From CAZBMJ01 sp964493205 (GTDB lineage: Bacteria; Myxococcota; UBA727; JABDBI01), in the NCBI GenBank assembly GCA_964493205.1, contig CAZBMJ010000037.1, positions 1-21,531 on the forward strand: a stretch of DNA of 21,531 bases, given 5' to 3'. The position numbers were made by a program, and so were the translations under genes. This document shows positions 8,011-14,669 of this stretch, piece after piece. The notes beneath the pieces were generated by a model that saw nothing but the letters and a program-made list of their open reading frames with translations, had not been told where the DNA came from and ran no database searches. Each line of letters starts with the position of its first letter. Positions within the stretch are counted from its first letter, which is position 1.

Positions 8011-8537
8011 AAATAATAAGTATATTTTTATTAAGTTTTAGTCTTCATAGCACACTAAAATTATATATTCCCATGGGCGCGGCTACTACTGCCAATGAAC
8101 TTAAAAAAAGTCACAGCGAACTGGCGTTTGGCGTTGGTGCTGAATATGAATTTTTTACAAAAAATAACTGGGGTTTTAGTTCTGGGCTAGCCTTAAGCAC
8201 TACCAACCCTTTATTTACTGGCAATGACGATGTTTTTGTTAAACCAATATTTTATGGTCTATCGCCGGGAATGTTTGCCACCTACAAAATACTTGGCCAA
8301 AGAGTGGCATTTTTGCCATCTGTTGGTGTAAAAGCTCGTTTTGGTATAATGCACGTCACTAAAAAGCTTTTAACAGCTTATGCTAGCCATAATTATTTTG
8401 CTTATGGCCTTGGCCCAAGCGTATCGATGGGTTATCAGATAATCGATTTTATTTTTAGTATTGGTTATTCACTGGAATTTGGAAAGCCAAACCTAAGGCA
8501 AGAGATGACGCTTAGTTTGGCTTACGTGTTGTGGTGA
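7998..8537 (+). CDS. Outer-membrane beta-barrel-like protein
   Basis: The 179-residue product starts with a signal peptide (about 18 residues). It then alternates short amphipathic strands rich in Gly, Ala and aromatics (ELAFGVGAEYEF, GFSSGLALS, FATYKILG, FAYGLGPSVSMGYQ), ending with the strand LSLAYVLW and a terminal aromatic residue, a typical outer-membrane insertion signature. The size suits an eight-strand barrel of the OmpA/Ail/OmpW size class; no specific family is assigned. It overlaps the metalloprotease gene by 13 bases. The final 56 bases of this gene were copied into the tandem duplication that follows (see 9176-9269). Confidence 0.68.
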   Translation: MYSLKIISIFLLSFSLHSTLKLYIPMGAATTANELKKSHSELAFGVGAEYEFFTKNNWGFSSGLALSTTNPLFTGNDDVFVKPIFYGLSPGMFATYKILGQRVAFLPSVGVKARFGIMHVTKKLLTAYASHNYFAYGLGPSVSMGYQIIDFIFSIGYSLEFGKPNLRQEMTLSLAYVLW

Positions 8538-8575
8538 GGGAGCTATAATTAAAGAGCTTGTTTAATTTGATTAAA
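8482..8575. repeat. Left flank of tandem duplication, copy 1
   Basis: These 94 bases recur at 9176-9269 with a single difference (C to T in a Tyr codon). The copy holds the last codons and stop of the barrel gene, the 11-base gap and the last nine codons of the lipoprotein gene on the other strand. The offset between copies is 694 bases at this end and 706 at the far end, so a 12-base length change lies in the lipoprotein core. Confidence 0.93.
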
Positions 8576-9097
8576 CTCATTAATATTACTGTTAAGATCT
8601 GTTTCATAAGCTTCTTTCATTTTTTTTAATTCTTCTTTATAGCTACTTTCTCCCGGTATTTTTTTATTAATTGTGGTAACTGTAAAATTTGAGTTTTTAC
8701 ACCCGGTATCATCAGCTTTAATCGCCTCATCTAAAGCAGATATAGCGCTTGTTGCGGCAGCTTTATAGTTATTAAAAGAAGTTTCTAGGGATGCAAATTG
8801 ATTTTTAAAGCTAGTTTTTGCAGTATTGTTCGTTGTCAATTTAGTTATTATATTATTTAACACATCTGCTGGTTTCATATTTTTCACTTCATCTATTGTA
8901 AAAATAAAACCAACAGCATGTGCACCTTTAATCATATAATTGTTTTTATTTAGTGCTAGGTCATCCACTTTTTTAGCTAGTGGGTTATGATGGTCATCTA
9001 AGAATTTATTACACTTTTCTTGATTATTTGGTGGTAAACAAGAAATAACAAGTACGTTAATGCTTACTAATAAGCTGACAAATAATATATTTTTCAT
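8549..9097 (-). CDS. Lipoprotein of an expanded unknown family, paralog 1
   Basis: The start is the ATG at 9097, preceded by AAAGGA; codons upstream in the frame lie in the promoter. The 182-residue product has a lipoprotein signal (MKNILFVSLLVSINVLVISC, lipidated Cys20). The mature protein begins LPPNNQEKC, then NKFLDDHHNPLAKKVDD, then a variable helical core, then TGCKNS and a C-terminal helical tail ending IKQAL. Two further cysteines (in QEKC and TGCK) could form a disulfide, as they are kept in all three paralogs. It has its own promoter and is the product of a tandem duplication with the next gene. No known family is recognised; surface or periplasmic location is inferred. Confidence 0.8.
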   Translation of the reverse strand: MKNILFVSLLVSINVLVISCLPPNNQEKCNKFLDDHHNPLAKKVDDLALNKNNYMIKGAHAVGFIFTIDEVKNMKPADVLNNIITKLTTNNTAKTSFKNQFASLETSFNNYKAAATSAISALDEAIKADDTGCKNSNFTVTTINKKIPGESSYKEELKKMKEAYETDLNSNINEFNQIKQAL

Positions 9098-9119
9098 AAT
9101 TTTTTCCTTTATTATTATA
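8961..9119. repeat. Right flank of tandem duplication, copy 1 (signal peptide, ribosome site and -10)
   Basis: These 159 bases recur at 9667-9825 with only two differences, both in the signal-peptide region. They cover the -10 box, leader, ribosome site and the first 45 codons. Identity resumes after a one-base shift through the -35 box. Confidence 0.92.
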
Positions 9120-9141
9120 AATAACTGGTAAATCATAGCAA
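9114..9141 (-). promoter_or_regulatory. Sigma-70-type promoter of lipoprotein paralog 1
   Basis: On the minus strand TTGCTA (9141-9136) and a perfect TATAAT (9119-9114) are separated by 16 bases. The -10 lies 16 bases before the ATG, so the leader is very short and contains only the AAAGGA ribosome site. Confidence 0.7.
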
Positions 9142-9175
9142 TAATCTAGCTAATTTCAACTGAGGTTTTGTACTA

Positions 9176-9269
9176 GAAAGCCAAACCTAAGGCAAGAGAT
9201 GACGCTTAGTTTGGCTTATGTGTTGTGGTGAGGGAGCTATAATTAAAGAGCTTGTTTAATTTGATTAAA
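9176..9269. repeat. Left flank of tandem duplication, copy 2, with relic of the barrel gene 3' end
   Basis: This is the second copy of 8482-8575. Bases 9176-9231 are an orphan copy of the last 18 codons and stop of the outer-membrane barrel gene, with no upstream reading frame attached. It shows that the duplicated unit began inside that gene. The single change is synonymous in the former frame, so the event may be fairly recent or the flank may have been homogenised. Confidence 0.9.
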
Positions 9270-9803
9270 TTTATCAGTGTTAGTTTTAAGAACTGTTTCA
9301 TAATCTTTTTTTACCTTTTCTAACTCGTCTTTATAGCCACTTTCTCCGGGCATTTTTTTATTGATTTTAGTAACTGTAAGACTTGAGTTTTTACATACGG
9401 TATCATCACCTTTAATAGCCTCATCCAAAGCAGTTATAGCGCTTGTTACGGCAGCGTTGTAGTCATTTAAAGAAGTTTCTAAGGCTAAAAATTGACTTTT
9501 AAATCTGTTTTTTGCAGCAGGTTCATTTTTCAATTTAGATATCATATTATTAAAAATCTCTGTTTCTGTCATAGTTATTATCATAGTGTTTATTTGATTT
9601 CTTGTAAAAATAGTTAGAATAGCATTTTGAGCTTTATTCGAAAAATTATTGGCTTTTATTTTTATGTCATCCACTTTTTTAGCTAGTGGGTTATGATGGT
9701 CATCTAAGAATTTATTACACTTTTCTTGATTATTTGGTGGTAAACAAGAAATAACAAGTACGTTAATGTTTACTAATAAGCTGATAAATAATATATTTTT
9801 CAT
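9243..9803 (-). CDS. Lipoprotein of an expanded unknown family, paralog 2
   Basis: The 186-residue product has the lipoprotein signal MKNILFISLLVNINVLVISC (Cys20). It is nearly identical to paralog 1 through KKVDD, then differs strongly over about 60 residues. It becomes similar again from LETSLNDY through TVCKNSSLTV, GESGYKDELE and the terminal IKQAL. The two non-lipid cysteines are kept. AAAGGA precedes the ATG at 9803. The gene has its own promoter, whose spacer is one base longer than that of paralog 1. The core, with Asn, Ile and Thr runs, is predicted helical. Function is unknown. Confidence 0.8.
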   Translation of the reverse strand: MKNILFISLLVNINVLVISCLPPNNQEKCNKFLDDHHNPLAKKVDDIKIKANNFSNKAQNAILTIFTRNQINTMIITMTETEIFNNMISKLKNEPAAKNRFKSQFLALETSLNDYNAAVTSAITALDEAIKGDDTVCKNSSLTVTKINKKMPGESGYKDELEKVKKDYETVLKTNTDKFNQIKQAL

Positions 9804-9825
9804 AATTTTTTCCTTTATTATTATA
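9667..9825. repeat. Right flank of tandem duplication, copy 2
   Basis: This is the second copy of 8961-9119, differing at two bases. It covers the -10 box, leader, ribosome site, signal peptide and mature N-terminus of lipoprotein paralog 2. Confidence 0.92.
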
Positions 9826-9848
9826 TAATAACTGGTAAATCATAGCAA
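9820..9848 (-). promoter_or_regulatory. Sigma-70-type promoter of lipoprotein paralog 2
   Basis: On the minus strand TTGCTA (9848-9843) and TATAAT (9825-9820) are separated by 17 bases, the optimal spacing, against 16 in the sister copy. All other promoter bases are the same, so this copy may be expressed more strongly. Confidence 0.7.
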
Positions 9849-9862
9849 CACTATACTTAATA

Positions 9863-10774
9863 TCAAGTGGGAATTTGAGTTAAATGCTCATAAACGTCGT
9901 TTAAATCTGGTTTATTAAAACTAAATTCTTGTAAATCTTCTTGCCAATTTTGTTTATTTTGTAACAAATTCGCTAAGTTATCTACACTTAGCTGAGCATG
10001 AAATTTATTGCTTTGTTTAAGCATTTTAAAATCAAATCTTTGTAAGGCTATGGGCAAAGTATTGGTAATGCTGCTGGCATAACAGTTAACAAAATCAAGC
10101 TTTTCTAAAAATTTATGTGGACTATCTTGAGCGATTATCTGTCCTTTATGCATCATTATTACAATGTCACAAATAATAGCTTCAGAAGGTTTGTGCGTGG
10201 CTATAATAGTAATACTTTGATGTTTTTTTTGATAAGTATATAAAAAATCAAAAAATTTTTGTGATTCTTTGCTATCCAAACTTGCTGTGGGCTCGTCTAA
10301 TAAAACTAATTGTGGTTCATGCATAAACGTTCGATAAAGTTCTAGTCGTCTACGCATACCTATGGAAAGCTTTTTGGTTTGTATTAAGGCTTGTTCTTGC
10401 AAATTAGCTAGCTCTAGAGTTTGCTCTATTTTTTTTGGAATTAAGCTTTTTTCTATGCCATAAATCTTTGCTGTATAGAGTAAATTATCGTAAGGAGTGA
10501 TTTTTTCATCGCTACTAAAACTTTGCATTAAAAAGCCAGTTTTTATGCGTAGATCTTGCGTGGTTGTTTGATTAGCAAGGGCATTTTCATTATGAAAATA
10601 AAGTTTGCCTTCTTGCCACAAAAGTAATCCACCTAATAAATTAAGCAAAGTGGATTTAGATGAACCATTGCTGCCGATTAAGCCTATGGTTTGCCCCGGA
10701 CTAAAAGCTAGAGTAATATTTTTTAATGCTGGTGTTTTGCCGTATGAAAAATTTAAGTTTGAGCAGTTTAACAT
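9863..10774 (-). CDS. ABC transporter ATP-binding protein (ABC-2 export type) with altered Walker A
   Basis: The 303-residue protein has a full nucleotide-binding domain: Walker A GSNGSSKST at 34-42, a Q-loop region near LMQSF, signature LSIGMRRRLEL, Walker B LVLLDEPTASLD and an H-loop IIATHKP. The C-terminal 80 residues resemble the extension of ABC-2-type ATPases such as drug or lipid exporters. Walker A normally has Gly before the catalytic Lys; here Ser39 replaces it, which is unusual and may lower activity. The gene starts 15 bases after cyoE and is probably cotranscribed with it. No permease gene follows; the next gene is a lipoprotein. The partner membrane protein must be elsewhere or lost. 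The transported substrate is unknown. Confidence 0.87.
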   Translation of the reverse strand: MLNCSNLNFSYGKTPALKNITLAFSPGQTIGLIGSNGSSKSTLLNLLGGLLLWQEGKLYFHNENALANQTTTQDLRIKTGFLMQSFSSDEKITPYDNLLYTAKIYGIEKSLIPKKIEQTLELANLQEQALIQTKKLSIGMRRRLELYRTFMHEPQLVLLDEPTASLDSKESQKFFDFLYTYQKKHQSITIIATHKPSEAIICDIVIMMHKGQIIAQDSPHKFLEKLDFVNCYASSITNTLPIALQRFDFKMLKQSNKFHAQLSVDNLANLLQNKQNWQEDLQEFSFNKPDLNDVYEHLTQIPT

Positions 10775-10789
10775 TGTGCCAGTCCTGTT

Positions 10790-11665
10790 TTAATAACTAA
10801 TAAAGCTTTCACCTAATAACAAGAAAAACAAAATGCTTTGATAGACTAAAGAAGCTTTAAAAGTTTTTTTGGCCCAGGCGTTATAATCTTGGCTAAAAAA
10901 GTTTGTATGGCTGATATATAAAAACCAGCCACCTAAACCTAAGCAAACAAATAAAGAGCCTACACAAATAATATGGGTTAAATAAAGAGTGATAGTTGAA
11001 ATAACTAATAACCAAGAAGTTATTAAAACTAAAAATTTTGAAGCATTTACCCCAAATACTTTAGGGGCTACGACAAAACCCGCTTTGGTATATTCTGCTT
11101 CTCTAAAAATACTAATGGCTAAAAAGTGAGGAATCTGCCACAAAAACGCCCATAAAAAAAGCGCAATTACTTTTTGATCTATTACACCACTTTTGGCAGT
11201 GTAACCAAGCATAACTGGCATGGCTCCAGGAATAGAGCCGATAAATAATGACAGCCAGGTTTTTTGTTTCAGTGGCGTATAAACAAGTATGTAAAGCACT
11301 AAGGCCAGAAGTGCTAATAAACAAGTAGAAGTATTTCCGCAAAATAATAAAATAAGGCTCGATATTAAACATAAGCTTAAACCTACAGCTAAGCCCCAAA
11401 GAGGTTTTAATCTTTTAGCAGGAATGGGCCTATTTTTTGTTCTAAGCATTAAGGCATCTTGCTTATGTTCACAATACATATTTAGGCTATTAGCACCGCC
11501 AACTAATAAATATATTGCTATCATACACGCAAGAGCTGGTAATAATAAAATAGGTTGGCTAGAAGGGGCATGCAAAAACCCAGCAATAGCTAACAGTAAG
11601 GCCATTAAAGAAATATTAGGTTTTGTAAGTGCCAATAAATCTTTTAAGAAATTTTTTTTTAACAT
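10790..11665 (-). CDS. cyoE: Protoheme IX farnesyltransferase (heme O synthase)
   Basis: CyoE transfers a farnesyl group to heme B, making heme O for heme-copper terminal oxidases. I chose ATG 11665 (291 residues, GGTGA upstream), because the family begins shortly before LLALTKPNISLM; an upstream in-frame ATG at 11785 would overlap the fmt start region. About nine membrane segments are visible. The prenyl-diphosphate site reads NMYCEHKQDALMLRTKNRP, with Glu where many members have Asp, and the second site is FREAEYTKAGF, again with Glu in a usual Asp position. Both are conservative changes. The gene implies aerobic respiration with a heme O or heme A oxidase. It is divergent from fmt and followed by an ABC ATPase on the same strand. 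Confidence 0.93.
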   Translation of the reverse strand: MLKKNFLKDLLALTKPNISLMALLLAIAGFLHAPSSQPILLLPALACMIAIYLLVGGANSLNMYCEHKQDALMLRTKNRPIPAKRLKPLWGLAVGLSLCLISSLILLFCGNTSTCLLALLALVLYILVYTPLKQKTWLSLFIGSIPGAMPVMLGYTAKSGVIDQKVIALFLWAFLWQIPHFLAISIFREAEYTKAGFVVAPKVFGVNASKFLVLITSWLLVISTITLYLTHIICVGSLFVCLGLGGWFLYISHTNFFSQDYNAWAKKTFKASLVYQSILFFLLLGESFISY

Positions 11666-11759
11666 GGCTATCACCAAATATTTTATTAAACCCTTATATA
11701 AATATTCTGTACTCGATATAAAGCAATGGGGATTCAATATTGATAATAAGGCAAATACT

Positions 11760-12728
11760 ATGGCGAGATTAGTTTTTTTTGGCACTCCTGATTTTGCAGT
11801 TGTAAGTTTACTAAGCTTAAAAAAATTTTGTGATGAAAATAATCATGAATTAGTAGCGGTAATTACTCAGCCAGATCAGCCTCAAGGCCGCAAACAAAAC
11901 TTACAAGCTTGTCCAGTTAAAATAGTTGCTCAAGATTTAGGTTTATTAGTTTTACAGCCTGCAAGTTTAAGAAAAAATACTATTGATGGGGATAAATTTT
12001 TTGTTGATTTTACTAATCTCAAAGTAGATTTAGCTATTGTTGTAGCCTATGGTCAAATAATTACTCAGCGTTTATTGGACGCAGCTAGTTTGGGTTTTGT
12101 TAATATTCACGCTTCCATATTGCCTCATTTGCGAGGAGCTTCGCCTATACAGCATGCTCTTAAAGAAGGTTTAAGTACTACTGGTGTATGCTTAATGGAT
12201 ATGCAGCTTAAACTTGATGCTGGTGATGTTTTTATTTGCCAAAAAGCTTTTATATTACCCAAAGACACTTACGAGACACTATCTCAAAGACTTTCCATTA
12301 TTGGTGCTGATTTATTAAAAAATAATTTAGCAAAGCTTTTAAAAAAAGAGCTTATTAAGTACCCTCAAGATGAAGCAAAAGCTACTTATGCTCCTATGAT
12401 TAAAAAAGAAGATGGTTTACTTGATTTTAATAGCTATGGCAAAGAGTTACAAAACAAAATTAGAGCTCATGAACCATGGCCAGGTTCTTTTGCTTTTATT
12501 AATCAAAAAAGAGTAAAATTTTTTGATAGTTTTTTTCTGCCAACTCTTCTTAATAATGCTGACGTTAAGCCTGGTGAAATAATTAGTGTAAATCCGTATT
12601 TGGCTATTAAAGTAAAAGACGGTGTGATCTTTTTTAAAGCAATACAAGTGGAAGGAAAAAAAATATTGCCCATTAAAGAGGCTATTCTAGGATTCAATAT
12701 AAAAATAAAGATGTTTATTAATTGTTAA
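11760..12728 (+). CDS. fmt: Methionyl-tRNA formyltransferase
   Basis: Fmt formylates initiator Met-tRNA using 10-formyl-tetrahydrofolate. The 322-residue protein starts with MARLVFFGTPDFA, the usual beginning; upstream codons in this frame run antisense through cyoE and are not real. The catalytic Asn and His lie in VNIHASILPHLRGASPIQ and the catalytic Asp in LKLDAGD, and the tRNA-binding C-terminal OB domain is present (EPWPGSFAF to the end). AAGG lies eight bases before the ATG. The usual partner def (peptide deformylase) is not beside it. The gene is divergent from cyoE; the stop overlaps a candidate promoter for the methyltransferase gene. Confidence 0.95.
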   Translation: MARLVFFGTPDFAVVSLLSLKKFCDENNHELVAVITQPDQPQGRKQNLQACPVKIVAQDLGLLVLQPASLRKNTIDGDKFFVDFTNLKVDLAIVVAYGQIITQRLLDAASLGFVNIHASILPHLRGASPIQHALKEGLSTTGVCLMDMQLKLDAGDVFICQKAFILPKDTYETLSQRLSIIGADLLKNNLAKLLKKELIKYPQDEAKATYAPMIKKEDGLLDFNSYGKELQNKIRAHEPWPGSFAFINQKRVKFFDSFFLPTLLNNADVKPGEIISVNPYLAIKVKDGVIFFKAIQVEGKKILPIKEAILGFNIKIKMFINC

Positions 12729-12749
12729 ATTAAATTTATGCTTTAATAT
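12722..12749 (+). promoter_or_regulatory. Candidate promoter of the methyltransferase gene
   Basis: TTGTTA (12722-12727) and TAATAT (12744-12749) are separated by 16 bases and lie 21 bases before the ATG. The -35 overlaps the stop codon of fmt. AT-rich sequence makes chance matches likely. Confidence 0.35.
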
Positions 12750-12769
12750 ATCTCTAATCAGGAGACTAA

Positions 12770-13558
12770 ATGATAAACGAACTTACCAAATATCCAAATG
12801 CTAAGCTAAGTTTATCAGAGCACAATAAAATTTATTGCGATGATGCTTTAACTCTTATGCCTTCATGGCCTGATGGTATCTTTGATGCTTGTATTACTGA
12901 TCCTCCTTATAATATAGCTAGAAAATCTAAAGGTCTAACTTGGGCGTTTTCTTCTCATATAACTATGGATAGTGATTGGGATAAGTTTGCTTCAGAAGAT
13001 TATGAAAAATTTATGGCTGCTTGGCTTTTTCAAATATGTAGATTAACTAAGCTAAATGGCAATATTTTTATCTTTGGATCTTATCATAATATTTTTTTAC
13101 TAGGTGCTATCGCTCAAAAATATAATTTGCGCATAGTAAATAATCTTATTTGGGCAAAACCTAATGCGCAACCAAATATCACTTGTAGAATGTTTACTGA
13201 AAGTACTGAACAAATTTTATGGCTTTGTAATAACCAAGCCCATAAAGCAAAAAATTGGACTTTTAATTACGATATTTCTAAAAATCTTAATGATGGAAAA
13301 CAAATGCGCAATTTTTGGTTGATACCCACTACTCCCAAACACGAAAAAGCTCATGGTAAGCATCCTGCACAAAAGCCATTAGCTTTGATGGAGCGCATAG
13401 TTCTTACTGCTACTAATGAAAATGATTTAGTGCTAGATTGCTTTGCAGGTTCAGGGACTACTTTACTTGCTTGTAAAAAAAATAAGAGAAACTTTATTGG
13501 TATAGAAAAAAATAGTGATTATTATGAAATAGCCAAAAAGCGGTTAGAAAATATTTAA
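12770..13558 (+). CDS. Orphan beta-class DNA adenine-N6 (or cytosine-N4) methyltransferase
   Basis: The 262-residue enzyme has the catalytic motif DPPYN at 44-48 near the N-terminus and the SAM-binding motif FAGSGTT at 225-231 near the C-terminus. This beta-class order is shared with CcrM, HinfI and MboII-type enzymes. The block KHPAQKPLALMERIV before motif I is also typical. DPPY favours adenine-N6 methylation. The protein ends shortly after motif I and so lacks the C-terminal extension of CcrM. No restriction enzyme gene lies next to it: fmt is upstream and a lipoprotein gene converges one base after its stop. It may be a solitary regulatory or protective methyltransferase. AGGAG lies before the ATG. 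The recognition sequence cannot be read from the protein. Confidence 0.9.
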   Translation: MINELTKYPNAKLSLSEHNKIYCDDALTLMPSWPDGIFDACITDPPYNIARKSKGLTWAFSSHITMDSDWDKFASEDYEKFMAAWLFQICRLTKLNGNIFIFGSYHNIFLLGAIAQKYNLRIVNNLIWAKPNAQPNITCRMFTESTEQILWLCNNQAHKAKNWTFNYDISKNLNDGKQMRNFWLIPTTPKHEKAHGKHPAQKPLALMERIVLTATNENDLVLDCFAGSGTTLLACKKNKRNFIGIEKNSDYYEIAKKRLENI

Positions 13559-13559
13559 G

Positions 13560-14144
13560 TTACAGGCCTAACGTATTTTTAACCCTTTCTCTAAAAGCCT
13601 TATTTATATTCATAACTTTATCTACTTTATTCTTTAGTTTTTCTATTTTAGTTTTATAGTCTGAATTACCAGGTCTTGAGTTAAGATTTGTCCCATCAAC
13701 ACCATTAAAATAACGAGCATTAGGGTGGTGGTTCTTACAAACGTCACTATTGTTATCAATAATTTTTTTAAAAGTATCTATTGATTCATCACCTAGTTTG
13801 ATTAAAGTATCAAAATTTACTTGGCTATTATCAAAACCCTGCTTAAGAGTAAGTCCACCAAAAGTGGCATTTTTATTAATAGTTATATTGTTGAAAGTAT
13901 TTACATCTTCACCAGTATTAAAAGATAAATTATCAACCTTAGTCTCTCCCCAGGTTGCAACTTTTAAAACATTAATGGAATTATTATACGAAGATAACTT
14001 TTCTATAAATTCTTCAAACTTGTCTATAGCTGGATTATGGTAATCAGTAACAAATTTATCGCATTTTTCTTTTGAGGCATCTAAACATGAAACAAACAAT
14101 AAATTAATGCTTATTAATAAAATCATAAATAAAATATTTTTCAT
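13560..14144 (-). CDS. Lipoprotein of the expanded unknown family, paralog 3 (diverged)
   Basis: The 194-residue product begins MKNILFMILLISINLLFVSC (lipidated Cys20), very like paralogs 1 and 2. The mature N-terminus keeps the pattern K-C-D-K-F-V-T-D-Y-H-N-P, and a later SDVCKNHH keeps the second cysteine and CKN of the paralogs. The core, with many Asn and Thr, is different. The C-terminal tail (SDYKTKIEKLKNKVDKV) is helical like the others. AAAGGA precedes the ATG at 14144. It starts 11 bases after the gene at 14156-14506, so these two are probably cotranscribed, unlike the tandem pair, which have their own promoters. Function is unknown. Confidence 0.78.
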   Translation of the reverse strand: MKNILFMILLISINLLFVSCLDASKEKCDKFVTDYHNPAIDKFEEFIEKLSSYNNSINVLKVATWGETKVDNLSFNTGEDVNTFNNITINKNATFGGLTLKQGFDNSQVNFDTLIKLGDESIDTFKKIIDNNSDVCKNHHPNARYFNGVDGTNLNSRPGNSDYKTKIEKLKNKVDKVMNINKAFRERVKNTLGL

Positions 14145-14155
14145 AAATAATCCTT

Positions 14156-14506
14156 TTAGTAAATTTTATCATAAAAAATATTTAAGACAAGTTCTTCTTG
14201 TGAGCTAATGTTTTGTTTATTGGTTTGTTTTTTATGAATTTCAAATAATATTTTTTTTATATATTTTGGTTCTTTTTTAATTTTTATTAATAATTCTTTT
14301 CTATCATAATTTTTTAATGTTTTTTTTATGCTTAATAATCTTTTAAGTTCTAGTTCTAAATACTTATTTTTATCTTGAATATCAAGATTTAAAAATTCTT
14401 TTTTTGCTTTAAGCATTTTTGCTTGTTTATTATCGTCGAAAAAAGATAATATATTATTATTAAATAATAAAGACATTACTAAAATAACTTGTTCTTCGGT
14501 ATTCAT
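14156..14506 (-). CDS. Small basic helical protein of unknown function
   Basis: The 116-residue product has a short hydrophobic start (VILVMSLLFNNNILSFF), too early and too polar to be a clear membrane anchor. The rest is a Lys- and Leu-rich region predicted to be helical. No signal-peptide cleavage site or known motif is seen. The ribosome site is weak. It lies on the same strand as sctJ, downstream of it beyond a palindromic repeat, and 11 bases before lipoprotein paralog 3. Its composition matches its neighbours, and its length and open frame in an AT-rich genome make it probably real. A T3SS-related role is possible by position only. Confidence 0.55.
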   Translation of the reverse strand: MNTEEQVILVMSLLFNNNILSFFDDNKQAKMLKAKKEFLNLDIQDKNKYLELELKRLLSIKKTLKNYDRKELLIKIKKEPKYIKKILFEIHKKQTNKQNISSQEELVLNIFYDKIY

Positions 14507-14527
14507 ATTACTATTTTAACCCCATTC

Positions 14528-14624
14528 CTACGTAGCGTGACTTGTTCACGCTATCCAGAAAACTAATTCCTACCATTGTAAAAGGTTAATTTTCTAGATG
14601 CCTCGCACAAGGCGTGGCACGTAG
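14528..14624. repeat. Palindromic repeat with two hairpins sharing an ACAAG loop (BIME/REP-like)
   Basis: The element is bounded by CTACGT and ACGTAG. The left arm holds a perfect hairpin, TAGCGTGA (14533-14540), loop CTTGT, TCACGCTA (14546-14553). The right arm holds GCCTCGC (14600-14606), loop ACAAG, GCGTGGC (14612-14618), with one T-T mismatch. The loops are the same sequence on opposite strands, while the stem sequences differ but still pair. The centre has matching AGAAAA and TTTTCT blocks. Bases 14556-14624 recur inverted at 21256-21324. The layout, two inverted hairpin units between genes, resembles REP/BIME elements. Confidence 0.85.
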
Positions 14625-14669
14625 TAACCGGCTGAAAATAGAATTCGATCACCTTAGCTTATCCAAAAT

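Noticed and set aside
8538..8560. Terminator between the barrel gene and lipoprotein paralog 1.
   Set aside because: The only pairing is a 4-bp AGCT with an AT loop and no T-run.
11424..11759. Long N-terminal extension of fmt.
   Set aside because: It runs antisense through cyoE and is not part of the Fmt family; MARLVFFGTPDF is the standard start.
11666..11785. N-terminal extension of cyoE from an upstream ATG (40 extra residues).
   Set aside because: CyoE proteins start near the first conserved segment, and the extension would overlap the fmt start region. The ATG at 11665 has a ribosome site.
14528..14624. CRISPR array or IS element at the palindromic repeat.
   Set aside because: There is only one unit with unequal hairpins, no regular spacers and no transposase.
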